A stretch of DNA of 64,000 nt from Eucommia ulmoides (GCA_016647705.1 CM028334.1:4464046-4528045), one strand, 5' to 3'; shown: positions 24,756-36,757, counted from the first letter of the stretch. Notes: generated from the letters alone by a model not told the origin. Made by a program: numbers and translations.

Positions 24756-25810
24756 TGTAATACCCCAGAAATATATATTTTTGAAAGATATTATTTTATA
24801 TAAGTTTTAACATTTTTGGGACGATTTTGTAAATTTATGGGTTAAATAATATTTCATAATTTTTGGAGTTAAATGTTAGTTTAATTTGACTTTCAAAAGT
24901 TTTGGGACTATTGTGTTATTTAAAATATACTTTTAAGAGTTTTAGGGTATAATTAATATTTTTTTTAATTTTAAAAGTGATTTAAATATAAATAATAATA
25001 AATAAATATATAAGTTAAATTGTGTTGTCTTCATATTAAGAAGATAACACACTTCTTGTTAATATATAATAGACAGGTATTACGTATCATATTATATAAT
25101 AATAATAATAATAAAAATAAGAATAAGAATAAAAAAAAGGGTCAACTGATTGTTTCTGGGACATATATTATAGATATATTATATATGTGTTTTGAGCTCT
25201 TTTTAGCAAGAAGGATCTGTGGCGAAAAATCATATTTCGGTTCGGATTCCGGTTTCGGATTTCAGATAGAATTTCTAATTCTTTTAATATATGTATTTAA
25301 TTGTCCTATTGTGTGATTCATGTTGATATTATTATTTAGTTTTAACTGTTAAATTCCATGAAATGATTATAATTATGTGAAAATTATGTGAGAATCATGC
25401 CAAGGTGTTTTATTTGTTGTACTAATTAAATGCACGTATTAGAGGGGTTGGAGTTCTACTGTGCGTTGGCTCACAACCCCACATTTCTGATTGTAGAGCC
25501 GGTGAGAACGAAAACGACGACGAGAATTTTAGTTGAATTTCTAGTTGTAATAATTGTATTTATTATTTACTGTTATGAAATTGAATCAATGGATTCAATA
25601 AATTGATAAATTATAAATTTGATAATTCTAATTATCGTTGTCGTGTGTAAAATTTATCAGATTTTTATTAATTAAAATATTGGTTATTTAGTAAAATTAT
25701 CATCGTCGATAAATAAAACTGTTGCCGTCGTGAATCCAATAGGCTTGGGTTATGCATGTTTTGAATATTATTTCACTCTAGTGTAACCAATAATTGATTG
25801 TTCCAAATAC

Positions 25811-25880
<70 letters not shown>

Positions 25881-26221
25881 GTTGTAATATAGTTATGTCG
25901 CACCATAACTTTTCATATATATTTAAGTTATTATGCATAATATATAATTCAAAATTATGGCTATAGTAACAATTTGTCGTGAGCTCAAAATATAAGCTTA
26001 ACCACCATACTGTTGCAGTAAAATTTGTCACGAAATGAAGTATTGGTGATTCTCTATAAGCTTAGGTCGTATTGTAAAATTTAAATCGATAATTATAATT
26101 GTCGTCGTAGCGTTGATAAATTTATCGGATTTTATAAAATGAAATATTGGTCATTCGGTGTTACTGTTAATTCTTCAAGGGGAGAAATCGCGTGGCAGTC
26201 CTGGAAAACCGGGTCGTTACA
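24756..26221 (+). mobile_element. Gypsy-type solo LTR with 5-bp target duplication
   Basis: Starts TGTAATACCCC and ends GGGTCGTTACA, the usual ends of many plant Gypsy (chromovirus-type) LTRs. ctggc flanks both sides (24751-24755, 26222-26226). Length 1466 bp with no internal region, so it is a solo LTR from unequal recombination. It contains a 64-base TA run at 25814. Confidence 0.85.
25814..25877. repeat. (TA)n microsatellite in the Gypsy LTR, unit 1
   Basis: 64 bases of TA. The orthologous position in unit 2 (31021-31055) has about 35. Confidence 0.95.
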
Positions 26222-26622
26222 CTGGCGATGTAGCTACCCTGATACTCTCATATGCGTTCCACTTCGCAATTGGAAGAATTACATTATGCCGTCTATCTTG
26301 CCTTTCTTTTTCTTAGCAAAGAAAGTAGACTAAAGTCAAAATTTTGACTTGCTACAAGCTGGGGTCACGAACTGCGATCAACCATTTTATATGTACTCTT
26401 ATTTAAAAACTATTTTACTTATTTTAAAAAATATAAAATTAGCATATTTTTTTAACCTTTTTTTTAAAAAAAAAAAATTATTAACACCCTGTAACTTATT
26501 GTCCCTCCTTCCTCATCCTCTTCCTCTTCCCCATCATGTCGTTCCCCTTTTCGCCTGCGGTCCTAGCTCTTTTGCTCTTTTCCCCCTCTCTCCTCTCTAT
26601 CTATATTTCACTATCTTCTCAT

Positions 26623-27084
26623 TGTTGAAATATTTTATAGGTTAACATTAATTGAATTAATTGTTTTACGAAAACAGATTAATGAATAGTTTATTATTTA
26701 AGCAACCCGTATAATCAGTGATCATATTTTGATTTGAGTTGTGGCGTCTTTTATGTAGAAGCCCAATTAAGTGGACGTGTAGGTTTAGGGTTTCGTTGAA
26801 ACCCGTTATGGGAGGGTCCGACAAGAAACCTTAATAATATAACTAGGTCCCACCCCTAATCTAGATTAAGGAGTTTTCTTCACATTAAGAGCCGCCACTA
26901 CAATAATTTAAATCATTGGGAGGAAGACCTAGTTAATAATCTGTTGCGACAGATTCAATCTCCTGCGATGACCCAAACAGGTATGTAATCGATTACCATT
27001 CTTTATTGTTATGTCCTAATATTCATGTATGTTTACGATTATTATTCAATTCCGTTTTATTGTAATTATGAGAAATAATCAACA
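26623..27084 (+). mobile_element. Solo LTR present only in duplication unit 1
   Basis: Starts TGTTGAAATATT and ends AATAATCAACA (inverted TGTTGA/TCAACA termini), 462 bp. It is flanked by ctcat (26618-26622) and cttat (27085-27089), a 5-bp TSD with one change. Unit 2 has the unoccupied site at 31681 (ttctcatttctctctataac). A related LTR lies on the minus strand at 63548 to the right edge. Confidence 0.85.
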
Positions 27085-27686
27085 CTTATTTCTCACTATA
27101 ACATTTCATTGTTATCCCATTTCATCTCTCTCTATTTATATAAAGAGGGAGAGAGAGAGAGAAAAAAAAAATCGGCATCGGTGATTGGCATCGATGAGAA
27201 TCGACGATGCCCGCTCGTTGAAGAAAAAGAAAGAGGAAGAGAAGAATGAGGAGGAGATAAAAAGAAAATAATTTAAAATAAAATAATAATTAAATAAAAT
27301 ATTTTTTATTTCTTTTATTTGTTATATAAATAGAAAAAAGAAATATACATATGGAATGATCCTTTAAGCATTTAAAGATACTTAAATAAATTTAAATTAC
27401 CAAATTCAACGCAAAAAAACATGGAATAAAAAAGTTTGAAAACGTCATTTTGATTTATTATTAATAAAATGCCTTTTTTTTTTAAATGAGCATTTTTAAG
27501 GATTATTAATCACCGGCCGCGGCGCACCACCGTCGGCGGTTGCATAAAAAACCGGGTGTCGGCTCCGACAGACATTCTCATTGGATGAATATTAAGGTTA
27601 GTTATTGTGTGAATATCCGATTGACACGTGTCACCCCATAAAACTTCTATTTCTCTGCATCAACACGAAAATATATTTTTTACTAA

Positions 27687-27720
27687 CCCCCCCCCCCCCC
27701 CCCCCCCCCCCCCGCCCCCC
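27687..27720. repeat. Poly(C) tract (27 C, G, 6 C)
   Basis: A long cytosine run. The orthologous site in unit 2 has only six C (32263-32268), so it expanded after the duplication or is an assembly artefact. Confidence 0.9.
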
Positions 27721-28694
27721 GGATAATAATAATTAAAAGAAATATTTTCTTTGTTTGAGTTTTTGGATGAATATTAAGAGCACTACCCAAAAAAAAAAAA
27801 AAAAAAAGAAAAAAACCGAATTTGAGAAGATAGTAAATATGAGTCATTTGATTAAAGAGATATTTTTATTCATTCAATTATGTATTTGAACAAACCACCA
27901 CTGCAACCATCAAGAACACCGACTACCACCACCTAACACCAAATAATTTTTCTTTCTCTCTTTCTCATATGATCTGGTCGTAATTAGCCAAATCTATTAT
28001 CTATAAGCTATAGCCCCATATCTAATCGGCGACAAACATATCTTTAACTTTAGGGGTTTTTTTGTTTTGTTTTTCATTTTTTTTTCACTTCATGTGTTTT
28101 AGCTATTTATAAAGTGTTTTTTTTTTTTGAAATAAAATTTATTATTTTTTGATATGTTTAATTGTACAATTTTGGTATTTATTGTTGATTTTTTATTTAG
28201 TTGTTGTAGCGGCGTCGATGGTGATAGTATATTTTTTTTGTAATAGTGATAATAAATATTTATTGTAGTGATAGTTAATATTTTATATGGTGTTGGCCGT
28301 TATAGGAGTGTTTGTTGTCATAGTAATAGTGTTGATAGTGAATATTTGTTGTGCCAGTGCCAGTGGCGGTGATGGTGAGTATTTGTTGTGGTGGTAGCGG
28401 TGATAAGAATATTTATTGTAATTGTGAAATATTTTCTATGGTGATTAATATTTATTATAAAAATTAATTGAAGAGTATTTCTGTAATAAAATAATATATT
28501 TTTAAAATGGAGATTTCATAAAATAAAAAAGAAGTGGTAATAACCATTAAAAGTGATGGGTTTGGGGGAAAAAAATTACTCTCAATTTTATTTTATTTTT
28601 GTATTAGTTCTTGTTAATTGATAATTTTTTATTTTTTTTTAAAATCAAAATTTAAACATCATTACTAATACTCCTACTTTATAGCGTTGTTGTT

Positions 28695-28724
<30 letters not shown>

Positions 28725-28726
<2 letters not shown>

Positions 28727-29190
28727 ACAAATCTCTTATTTCACTTTTAATTTTAAAAAAGTTTCAGGGGTAGAAGCAACTTGTGTTTTAACCATGCCTA
28801 TTTAAAAAAGGCGGAAGCCCAATACATACGCCTACACACGCGCAGTTACATTTAACTATTTTGTATGTAAATTTTTGTTAAATGTAACAAAAATTACACA
28901 AAATACATGTAATTAGTTACATGCAACTAATATTAACCTAATTTCTGTATGTAATATTTGTTAAATATCACAAATATTACACAAATATACGTAATTTGTA
29001 ACGTGTAATTAATATTACATATGTACATATAACAAAAAATACACAGATATATGTAATATATAATAATTATTAAATTGCAACTAAATATTCACCATAATAC
29101 AAATTTACTCATCAAAATTCTCTCTATAATCCTTACAATACCTGCACATGTGCGACTAAAATTTAAGCAAAACCCAAATTAAGAGATTAA
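28725..29190. mobile_element. AT-rich foldback MITE, copy 3, truncated by a Copia LTR
   Basis: Shares the ttttaaaaaagt, cgcagttacat and aattctctctataatcc blocks with copies 1 and 2. It stops at aagagattaa, where the LTR at 29191 begins, so the Copia element inserted into this MITE. A run of about 34 T lies at its left end. Confidence 0.6.
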
Positions 29191-29716
29191 TGTTGGGATT
29201 TTAATCCCTATAGATCTGAATTTATAACACGATCTGAATTTATAACACCTCAACATGTCAAATCACCAAGAGTTCTAATGTATACGTAAATTACGTACTT
29301 GAATCTATTACGATCAATTGACTACTGATGCGGAATTCTGTGATAATCGATCAAGAGAAAAACACGGATCAAGCTGGTACGTGGTCTTCCTCAACCAAAT
29401 CTCCGGAGTTCCTCAATGGGATTCACAATTCACTTCTAGATGGGGAGAAGTGAGCCGTTAAGACGATTTGGTATTATTGGAGACCATTACCCTAGTATTA
29501 TCTATTTACATGGTGCGATTAGGGTTCCTATAATTCCCTAATCATCCAAACAGTTTTCGGTATCTACTCATTTAACCCACATTCTTTTGAGTAGTATATG
29601 AGCTTACCCCAAATTAATTAAATCACTTAATTTTAGCCCATTAAATTTAAATAACAAATATAATTGTGTTAATAATATGTTGCCCAAAATTAGATTAGGA
29701 AATAATTTTTTTAACA
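29191..29716 (-). mobile_element. Copia LTR in duplication unit 1
   Basis: Plus-strand ends TGTTGGGATTTTAATCCC and TTTTTTTAACA, 526 bp. It matches the LTR at 33957-34464. The following purine-tract complement (atctcccac) shows it is the 3' LTR of a minus-strand element. Only about 215 bases of internal DNA follow before the duplication junction. Confidence 0.8.
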
Positions 29717-30240
29717 ATCTCCCACTTGGACTACATATTATTCCTGAAACAATTATATCACAAAGTTCTTTAGGTGCGCATCCATATGCTATTTATCCTT
29801 AGACTTCTCCTTAAACAATCTGGTCCATCTCATATACTATCAATGGAATTATCGTAACTTATATCATAATACAGTCGTGATTAAATCACAATGATCACCA
29901 TACTAATATACTCAATGACATAAATCAAATGTAAATGTTAGTTTAATCTGACTTTCAAAAGTTTTGGGACTATTGTGTTATTTAAAATATACTTTTAAGA
30001 GTTTTAGGGTATAATTAATATTTTTTTAATTTTAAAAGAAATTTAAATGTAAATAATAATAAATAAATATATAAGTTAAATTGTGTTGTCTTCATATTAA
30101 GAAGACAACACAATTCTTGTTAATATATAATAGACAAGTATTACGTATCATATTATATAATAATAATAAAAAAAAATAAGAACAAGAATAAAAAAATGAT
30201 CAACTGATTGTTTCTAGGACATATATTATAGATATATTAT

Positions 30241-30373
30241 AGGGAATCTTGTTGAGAGATTCCAAAACTCAAAAAATTATTTTCTAAGGACTATATCATG
30301 TGTTAAAAAATTACTGTTACAGAACTCCGCAGAGTGATGATTTTATGAAATAGGATCTTTCACCAAATTTCTC
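30241..30373. mobile_element. 133-bp insertion unique to unit 2
   Basis: Absent from the matching place in unit 1 (near 25182). It is flanked by tatattat on both sides (30233-30240 and 30374-30381), compatible with an 8-bp hAT-type target duplication, but the context is AT-rich. The ends agggaatctt and aaatttctc are only weakly inverted. A small hairpin (ggaatct, agattcc) lies at its left end. Confidence 0.55.
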
Positions 30374-31018
30374 TATATTATATATGTGTTTTGAGTTCTT
30401 GTTTAGCGAGAAAGATTTGTGGCGAAAAATCATATTTCGGTTCGGATTCCGACTTCAAATTTCAGGTAAAATTTTTAACTCTTTTAATATATGTATTTAA
30501 TTTTCCTATTATGTGATTCATGTTGATATTATTGTTCAATTTTAACTGTTAAATTCCATGAAATGATTATGATTATGTGAAAATTATGTAAGAATCATGT
30601 CAAGGTGTTTTATTTGTTGTATTAATTAAATGCACGTATTAGAGGGATTGGAGTTCTACTGAGCGTTGGCTCACAACCCCACAATTTTGATTGTAGGACC
30701 GGTGAGAACGAAAACGACGACAAAAATTTTAGTTGAATTTCTAGTTGTAATACTTGTATTTATTATTTACTGTTGTGAAATTGAATCAATGGATTCAATA
30801 AATTGACAAATTATAAATTTGATAATTCCAATTATCGTTGTCGTGTGTAAAATTTATCAAATTTTTATTAATTAAAATATTGATTATTTAGTAAAATTAT
30901 CATCGTCGATAAATAAAACTGTCACCGTCGTGAATCCGATAGGCTTGGGTTATGCGTGTTTTGAATATTATTTCACTCTAGTGTAACCAATAATTGATTG
31001 TTCAAAATATTATTACAT

Positions 31019-31020
<2 letters not shown>

Positions 31021-31055
<35 letters not shown>
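31021..31055. repeat. (TA)n microsatellite in the Gypsy LTR, unit 2
   Basis: About 35 bases, the counterpart of the 64-base tract at 25814. Confidence 0.9.
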
Positions 31056-31058
<3 letters not shown>

Positions 31059-33464
31059 GTTGTAATATAGTTATGTCGCACCATAACTTTTCATATATAT
31101 TTAAGCTATTATGCATAAGATATAATTCAAAATTACTGCTATAGTAACAATTTGTCGTAAGCTCAAAATATAGGCTTAACCACCATACTGTTGCAGTAAA
31201 ATTTGTCACGGAATGAAGTATTGGTGATTTTTTATAGACTTAGACTGTATTGCAAAATTTAAATCGATAATTATAATTGTCGTCGTAGCGTTGATAAATT
31301 TATCGGATTTTATAGAATGAAATATTGGTTGTTCAGTGTTACTGTTAATTCTCCAAGGGGAGAAACCGCGTGGCGGCCCTGAAAAATTGGGTCGTTACAC
31401 TGGCGATGTAGCTACCCTGACACTCTCATTTGCATTCCACTTCGCAATTGGAAGAATTACATTATGCCGTCTATCTTGCCTTCCTTTTTCTTAGCAAAGA
31501 AAGTAGACTAAAGTCAAAATTTTATAACCTTTTTATTTTTAAAAAAAATTATTAACGCCCCGTAACTCACTGTCCCTCCTTCCTCACCCTCTTCCCCATC
31601 ATGTCGTCTCCCTTTCCGCTTGTGGTCCTAGCTCTCCTGCTCTTCTCCCCCTCTCTCCCCTCTATCTATATTTCACTCTCTTCTCATTTCTCTCTATAAC
31701 ATTTCATTTTTATCTCATTTCATCTCTCTCTTTATATAGAGAGGGAGAGAGAATAAAAAAATAAATAAATTCGGCATCAGTGACTGGCATCGATGAGAAT
31801 TGATGATGCCCGCTCATTGAAAAGGAAAAAAGAATGAGGAGGAGATAGAAAAAAAATAATTTAAAATAAAATAATTTTTATTTCTTTTATTTGTTATATA
31901 AATAGAAAAAAAAGAAATATACATATGGAATGATCCTTTAAGCATTTAAAGATATTTAAATAAATTTAAATTACCAAATTCAACGCAAAAAAAAATGGAA
32001 TGAAAAAGTTTGAAAACGTCATTTTGATTTATTATTAATAAAATGCCCCCTTTTTTTTTAAATGAGCATTTTTAAGGATTATTAATCACCGGCCACGGCG
32101 CACCACCGTAGGCGGTTGCGTAAAAAAACGGGTGTCGGCTCCGACAGACATTCTCATTGGATGAATATTAAGATTAGTTATTGTGTGAATACCCAATTGA
32201 CACGTGTCACCCCCATGAAACTCCTATTTCTCTGCATCACACGAAAATATATTTTTTATTAACCCCCCGGATAATAATAATTAAAAAGAAATAAAAGAAA
32301 TATTATTTGAGTTTTTGGATGCATACTAAGAGCACTAAAAAAAAAAAAAAAAAAAAAAGAAAAAGAAAAAAAAAGAAGGGAAGAAGAAGGAAAATTTGTC
32401 CAAGGAACCATTCTATAAAAATATCATTTTATGAGGTCCTATAACAATAATTTTTTTACACATAAAATGGTCCTTAAAAAGTTATATTTTGAATCTTGAG
32501 ATATCTCAAAAAGTCTTAAAAAAAAAAAAAAAAAAAAACGAATTTGAGAAGATAATAAATATTAGTCATTTGATTAAAGAGATATTTTTATTTGTTCAAT
32601 TATGTATTTGAACAAACCACCAGTGCAACCATCAAGAACACCGACTAACACCACCTAAAACCAAATAAATTTTCTTTCTCTCTCTCTCATATGATCGGGC
32701 CGTGATTAGCCAAATCTATTATCTATAAGCTATAGCCCCATATCTAATCGGCAAAGAACATATCTCTAACTTTAGGGTTTTTTTTTTTGTTTTTTTTTTT
32801 TTCATTTTTTTTTCACTTCATGAGCTATTTAAAAATTGTTTTTTTTTTTTTTTTTTGTCTATGTTGAAATAAAATGTAGTATTTTTTTTATATTTTTAAT
32901 TGTACAATTTTAATATTTATTGTTGATTTTTGATTTAATTGTTGTAGTGGCGGCGATGGTGATAGTATTTTTTTTTTTTTTTTTTTTGTGATGGTGATAA
33001 TAAATATTTATTGTAATGATAATTAATATTTTATATGGTGTTGGTCGTTATAGGAGTGTTTGTTATCATAGTGATAGTGCTGATGGTGAATATTTGTTGT
33101 GGCAATGATAGTGGCGGTGATGATGAGTATTTGTTGTGGTGGTAACAGTGATAGGAATATTTGTTGTAATTGTGAAATATTTTCTATGGTGATTAATATT
33201 TATTATAAAAATTAATTGAAGAGTATTTCTGTAATAAAATAATATATTTTTAAAATTGAGATTTCATAAAATAAAAAAGAAGTGGTAATAACCATTAAAA
33301 GTTATGGGTTTTGGGGGGAAAAAATTACTCTTAATTTTTTTTGTAATAGTTCTTGTTAATTGATAATTTTTTAATTTTTTTTAAATCAAAATTTAAACAT
33401 CATTAATACTCCTACTTTTTAGCGCTTTTTCTTTTTTTTTTTTTTTTTTTTTTTTTTGCATTTG

Positions 33465-33956
33465 GTGACAAGTCCCTTATTTTACCCTTAATTTTAAAAA
33501 AGTTTCAGAAGTAGAAACAACTTGTGGTTTAGTCATGCTTATTTGAAAAAAGGCGGAAGCCCAATACATATGCCTGCACATGCGCAGTTACATTTAACTA
33601 TTTTGTGTGTAAATTTTTGTTAGATATAATAAAAATTAAACAAAATACATGTAATTAGTTACATGTAACTAAATGTACATAAATATATGTAACTAATATT
33701 AAACTAATTTTTGTATGTAATATTTGTTAAATATTACAAATATTACACAAATATACGTAATTTGTAACGTGTAATTAATATTACATAGGTACATATAATA
33801 AAAAATACACAGATATATGTAATATATAATAATTATTAAAGTGTAACTAAATATTCACCATAATACAAATTTACTCATCAAAATTCTCTCTATAATTCTT
33901 GCAATACCTACACATATGGGACTAAAACTTAAGCAAAATCCAACTTAAGAGATTAA
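33465..33956. mobile_element. AT-rich foldback MITE, copy 4, truncated by a Copia LTR
   Basis: Begins tttggtgacaagtccctta and matches copy 3. It stops at aagagattaa, where the LTR at 33957 starts. The missing distal part is not found beyond the Copia remnant. Confidence 0.6.
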
Positions 33957-34464
33957 TGTTGGGATGTTAATCCCTATAAATCTGAATCTATAACACCTCA
34001 ACATATTAAATCACCAAGAGTTCTAATGTACACGTAAATTACGTACCTGAATCTATTATGATTAATTGACTGCTGATGCAGAATTTTGTGACAATCGATC
34101 AAGAGAAGAACATGGATCGAGCTGGTACGTGGTCTTGCTCAACCAAATCTCCGGAGTTCCTCAATGGGATTCGCAATTCACTTCTAGATGGGGAGAAGTG
34201 AGCCGTCAAGACGATTTGGTATTATTGGGGACCATTACCCTAGTGTTATCTATTTACATGGTGTGATTAGGGTTCCTATAATTCCCTAATCATCTCAACA
34301 GTTTTCGGTATCTACTCATTTAACTCACATTCTTTTGAGTAGTCTATGAGTTTACCAAAATTAATTAGATCACTTAATTTTAGCCCATTAAATTTAAATA
34401 ACAAATATAATTGTGTTAAAAATATGTTACCCAAAATTAGATTAGAAAATAAAATTTTCTAACA
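33957..34464 (-). mobile_element. 3' LTR of a minus-strand Copia element
   Basis: Plus-strand ends TGTTGGGATGTTAATCCC and AAAATTTTCTAACA, 508 bp. The adjacent atctcccac (34465-34473) is the complement of a polypurine tract gtgggagat. The pol remnant at 35001-36375 belongs to the same element. The 5' LTR was not found. Confidence 0.85.
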
Positions 34465-34473
34465 ATCTCCCAC

Positions 34474-35000
34474 TTGGACTACATATTATTCCTGAAACAA
34501 TTATATCACAAAATTCTTTAGGCGCGCATCCGTATGCTATTTATCCTTAGATTTCTCCTCAAAAAATTTGATCCATCTCATATACTAGTAATGGAATTAC
34601 CGTAACTTATATCATAATATAATCGTGGCTAAACCACGATGATCACCATACTAATATACTCAATGACCTAGATCAAATGTGAATGAGTAGCGTGGAAATT
34701 ACATGCAATATGATCTCAGGCATGCCTATTTTCAACTGGTTCAACTTTAGTCTTTAGTGAGATCAATTCAAAGTCCTTAATGCAACCCAAACATTACAAA
34801 CAAAAATAAACCATTAACTTCATTCTGCAGAAAACTTAAACAATTTAATGTTCAAAGCAAAACATATAGAACAAAAATGACTCTCACTAAACCAAGGTAT
34901 TATTAGAAATAACACCCACGTGAACGGTATGCTCATGAAAGACTTTAAAGGTTAAACCCTTGGTTAATGGGTCCGCTAGCATAGAATCTGTCTCTATGTG
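34474..35000. other. 3' untranslated part of the minus-strand Copia element
   Basis: Internal non-coding DNA between the pol remnant and the PPT. The first 200 bases are also present in unit 1 (29726-29931). Confidence 0.6.
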
Positions 35001-36375
35001 TTATATAGCAATTTGTTTATCCGGAACTTTCTTCTTAAGAACCAGAAACTTGATGTCGATAAACTTTGACTTCGTCGAGCTCCTGTTGTTGTTGTTGGAG
35101 TAAAGAACCGCTGAGCTATTGTCACAATAAATTTTTAATGGCCTTTCAATGCCATCTACCACACGCAGCCCAGTAACAAAGTTCCGCAACCATATTCCGT
35201 GATTTGGAGCGCCTACTATCTTGGCATCTCGCAAAATCAGAGTCAGAGAACCCGATGATCTCCAAACTATCTAATCTCCGATAAGTGAGCATGTAGTATT
35301 TTGTTCTCCTCAAATAATGCATCATGCGTTTGGCTACCTTCCAATGTTGCATACCTGGATCACTCAAGTATTTGCCCAAAACTCCCACCATAAATGCTAT
35401 GTCGAGACGAGTACAGACTTGAGCGTACATTAGACTCCCTATTGTTGACTCATAAGGAATCTTCTGCATTTCTTTCCTTTCAAGGTCATTGTTGGGGCAT
35501 TAATTGAGACTAAACTTATCTCATTTAGGTACGGGTGTATCTCTTGGTTTACTGTCTTTCATGCCAAATGTACTCAAAACCTTATCGATATAGCCATTTT
35601 ATGACAACCCAAGGATATCTTGAGAACGATCTCTTAGTATCTGGATACCTAATACCAAAGAGACGTCACCAAGATCTTTCATCTCGAATTTCTTCGTCAG
35701 AAATTTCTTGATTTCGTGTAATAAGCCTATATTGCTGCTAGCGAATAGAATATCATCAACATATAATACCAGAAAAATACTCCCACTAAACTCGTGATGT
35801 ATACAGTCATTAACGATATTCATCTCAAAACCGTATGAAGTGATGACTCGATGAAACTTGTGATACTATTGATGGAAAGCTTGTTTGAGACCATAGATGA
35901 ATTTCTTCAATTTACAGACCATAGACTTTGAATCTCCCGATACAAAATTTTATGGTTGTACCATATAAATCGTTTCGTCAATTTTTCCATTGAGAAACGT
36001 AGTCTTGACATCCATCTGATGTAGCTCTTAATCAAAATAAATCACTAGTGCCATCATAGTTCTAAAAGAGTCTTTCGAAGACACGGGAGAGAAAATCTCT
36101 TTGTAGTCTATGGCTTCCTTTTGAGTAAAGTCTTTGGCGACTAGATGAACTTTATATCTCTAGATGTTACCCTTTGAATCTCTCTTGCTTTTAAATATCC
36201 ATTTACAACCAATGGGCTTTGCATTTTCGGGTAACTCGACGAGATCCCAGACGTCATTGTCTTTCATAGACTTTAACTCATCTTTCATGGCATCGATCCA
36301 TTTTTTAGCTCCAACTCTCCACGTAAGGATTGACCAGACCATACTGCTGGTTGGTCTAATTTTCGACACCAACAA
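35001..36375 (-). pseudogene. Copia pol remnant (reverse transcriptase and RNase H)
   Basis: In minus-strand order the RT start is at 36375-36160 (KKWIDAMKDELKSMKDNDVW, IGCKWIFKSKRD). The RT catalytic motif LYVDDILFAS is at about 35770, followed by FEMKDLGDVSLVLGIQILRD. The post-RT region is at about 35460-35300 (YESTIGSLMYAQ, GFSDSDFA). The RNase H end is at 35234-35001 (IYCDNSSAVLYS). Stops and frameshifts separate the pieces. Gag, protease and integrase are absent: the element is cut at about 36385, where low-complexity DNA begins. It is clearly non-functional. Confidence 0.9.
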
Positions 36376-36441
36376 GTTTCAAATAACAGACTTAATTATT
36401 ATTATTATTATTTTATTTTATTTTTTAAAAAAAAAGAAAAA

Positions 36442-36512
36442 TTAGCCCCCTTTTTCCTGTTCCCAGCCCCCCTCAGATTTTTCCCTATCACATAATTATG
36501 GTGTAGCCTAAT
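36442..36512. repeat. Short repeat copy (agcccccttttt block), isolated
   Basis: The block starting tagccccctttt, continuing ttcccagcccccc and ending ttatggtgtagcctaatatg is also found at 38280-38352 and 49474-49548, near the ends of the long repeat copies. Here it is detached, so it marks a rearranged third copy. Confidence 0.75.
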
Positions 36513-36638
36513 ATGGAGTTCTTTACACTTTTGGGTCCGAAAAGTTTGGAAAAAAACAAAATGGGTCCCCTTTTAACTTATTTACCAAATGAAGTCCTCT
36601 CGACCCTCGTAAAGCCAGTTTCATGCTTTTTATTTTTA

Positions 36639-36683
36639 TTTTTTTTAGGAACCGGCCTTGACAAGGCCGGTTCCTAAAAAAAA
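36639..36683. repeat. Perfect 22-bp inverted repeat with 1-base spacer
   Basis: Arms 36639-36660 and 36662-36683 are exact complements (eight T, then aggaaccggccttg, and the mirror). It would form a strong GC-cored cruciform or hairpin. Confidence 0.95.
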
Positions 36684-36757
36684 GCCCCCCCATCCCCACC
36701 TCTTTATTTATATATATATAAAGTGTTTGAATAAACTTTAATACAAATAAGTTATTT

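Larger units (their letters stand above)
24870..29931 (+). repeat. Tandem segmental duplication, unit 1 (about 5.06 kb)
   Basis: The sequence from taaatgttagtttaa at 24870 is repeated in the same orientation from 29932. The unit holds most of the Gypsy solo LTR, a younger solo LTR (26623-27084), a poly(C) tract, a MITE, a Copia LTR and about 215 bases of Copia internal DNA. In a sampled 180-base stretch the two units differ at about 8 positions. The junction shares aaatg with both outer borders. Confidence 0.9.
29932..31399 (+). mobile_element. Gypsy solo LTR copy, 5' end cut by the duplication junction
   Basis: Matches 24870-26221 and ends TTGGGTCGTTACA followed by ctggc at 31400-31404. The first 114 bases of the LTR are missing, because the duplication breakpoint fell inside it. 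Confidence 0.85.
29932..34680 (+). repeat. Tandem segmental duplication, unit 2 (about 4.75 kb)
   Basis: Direct copy of 24870-29931. It lacks the 462-bp solo LTR but has its own insertions of 133 bp (30241-30373) and roughly 140 bp (about 32385-32520). At 34680 the similarity ends and the Copia element continues intact, so the source locus is the right copy. Confidence 0.9.

Noticed and set aside
25813..26031. Minus-strand frame with long Tyr-Ile repeats (also 30973-31209)
   Set aside because: It is a translation of the TA microsatellite inside a Gypsy LTR, with no start context or homologue.
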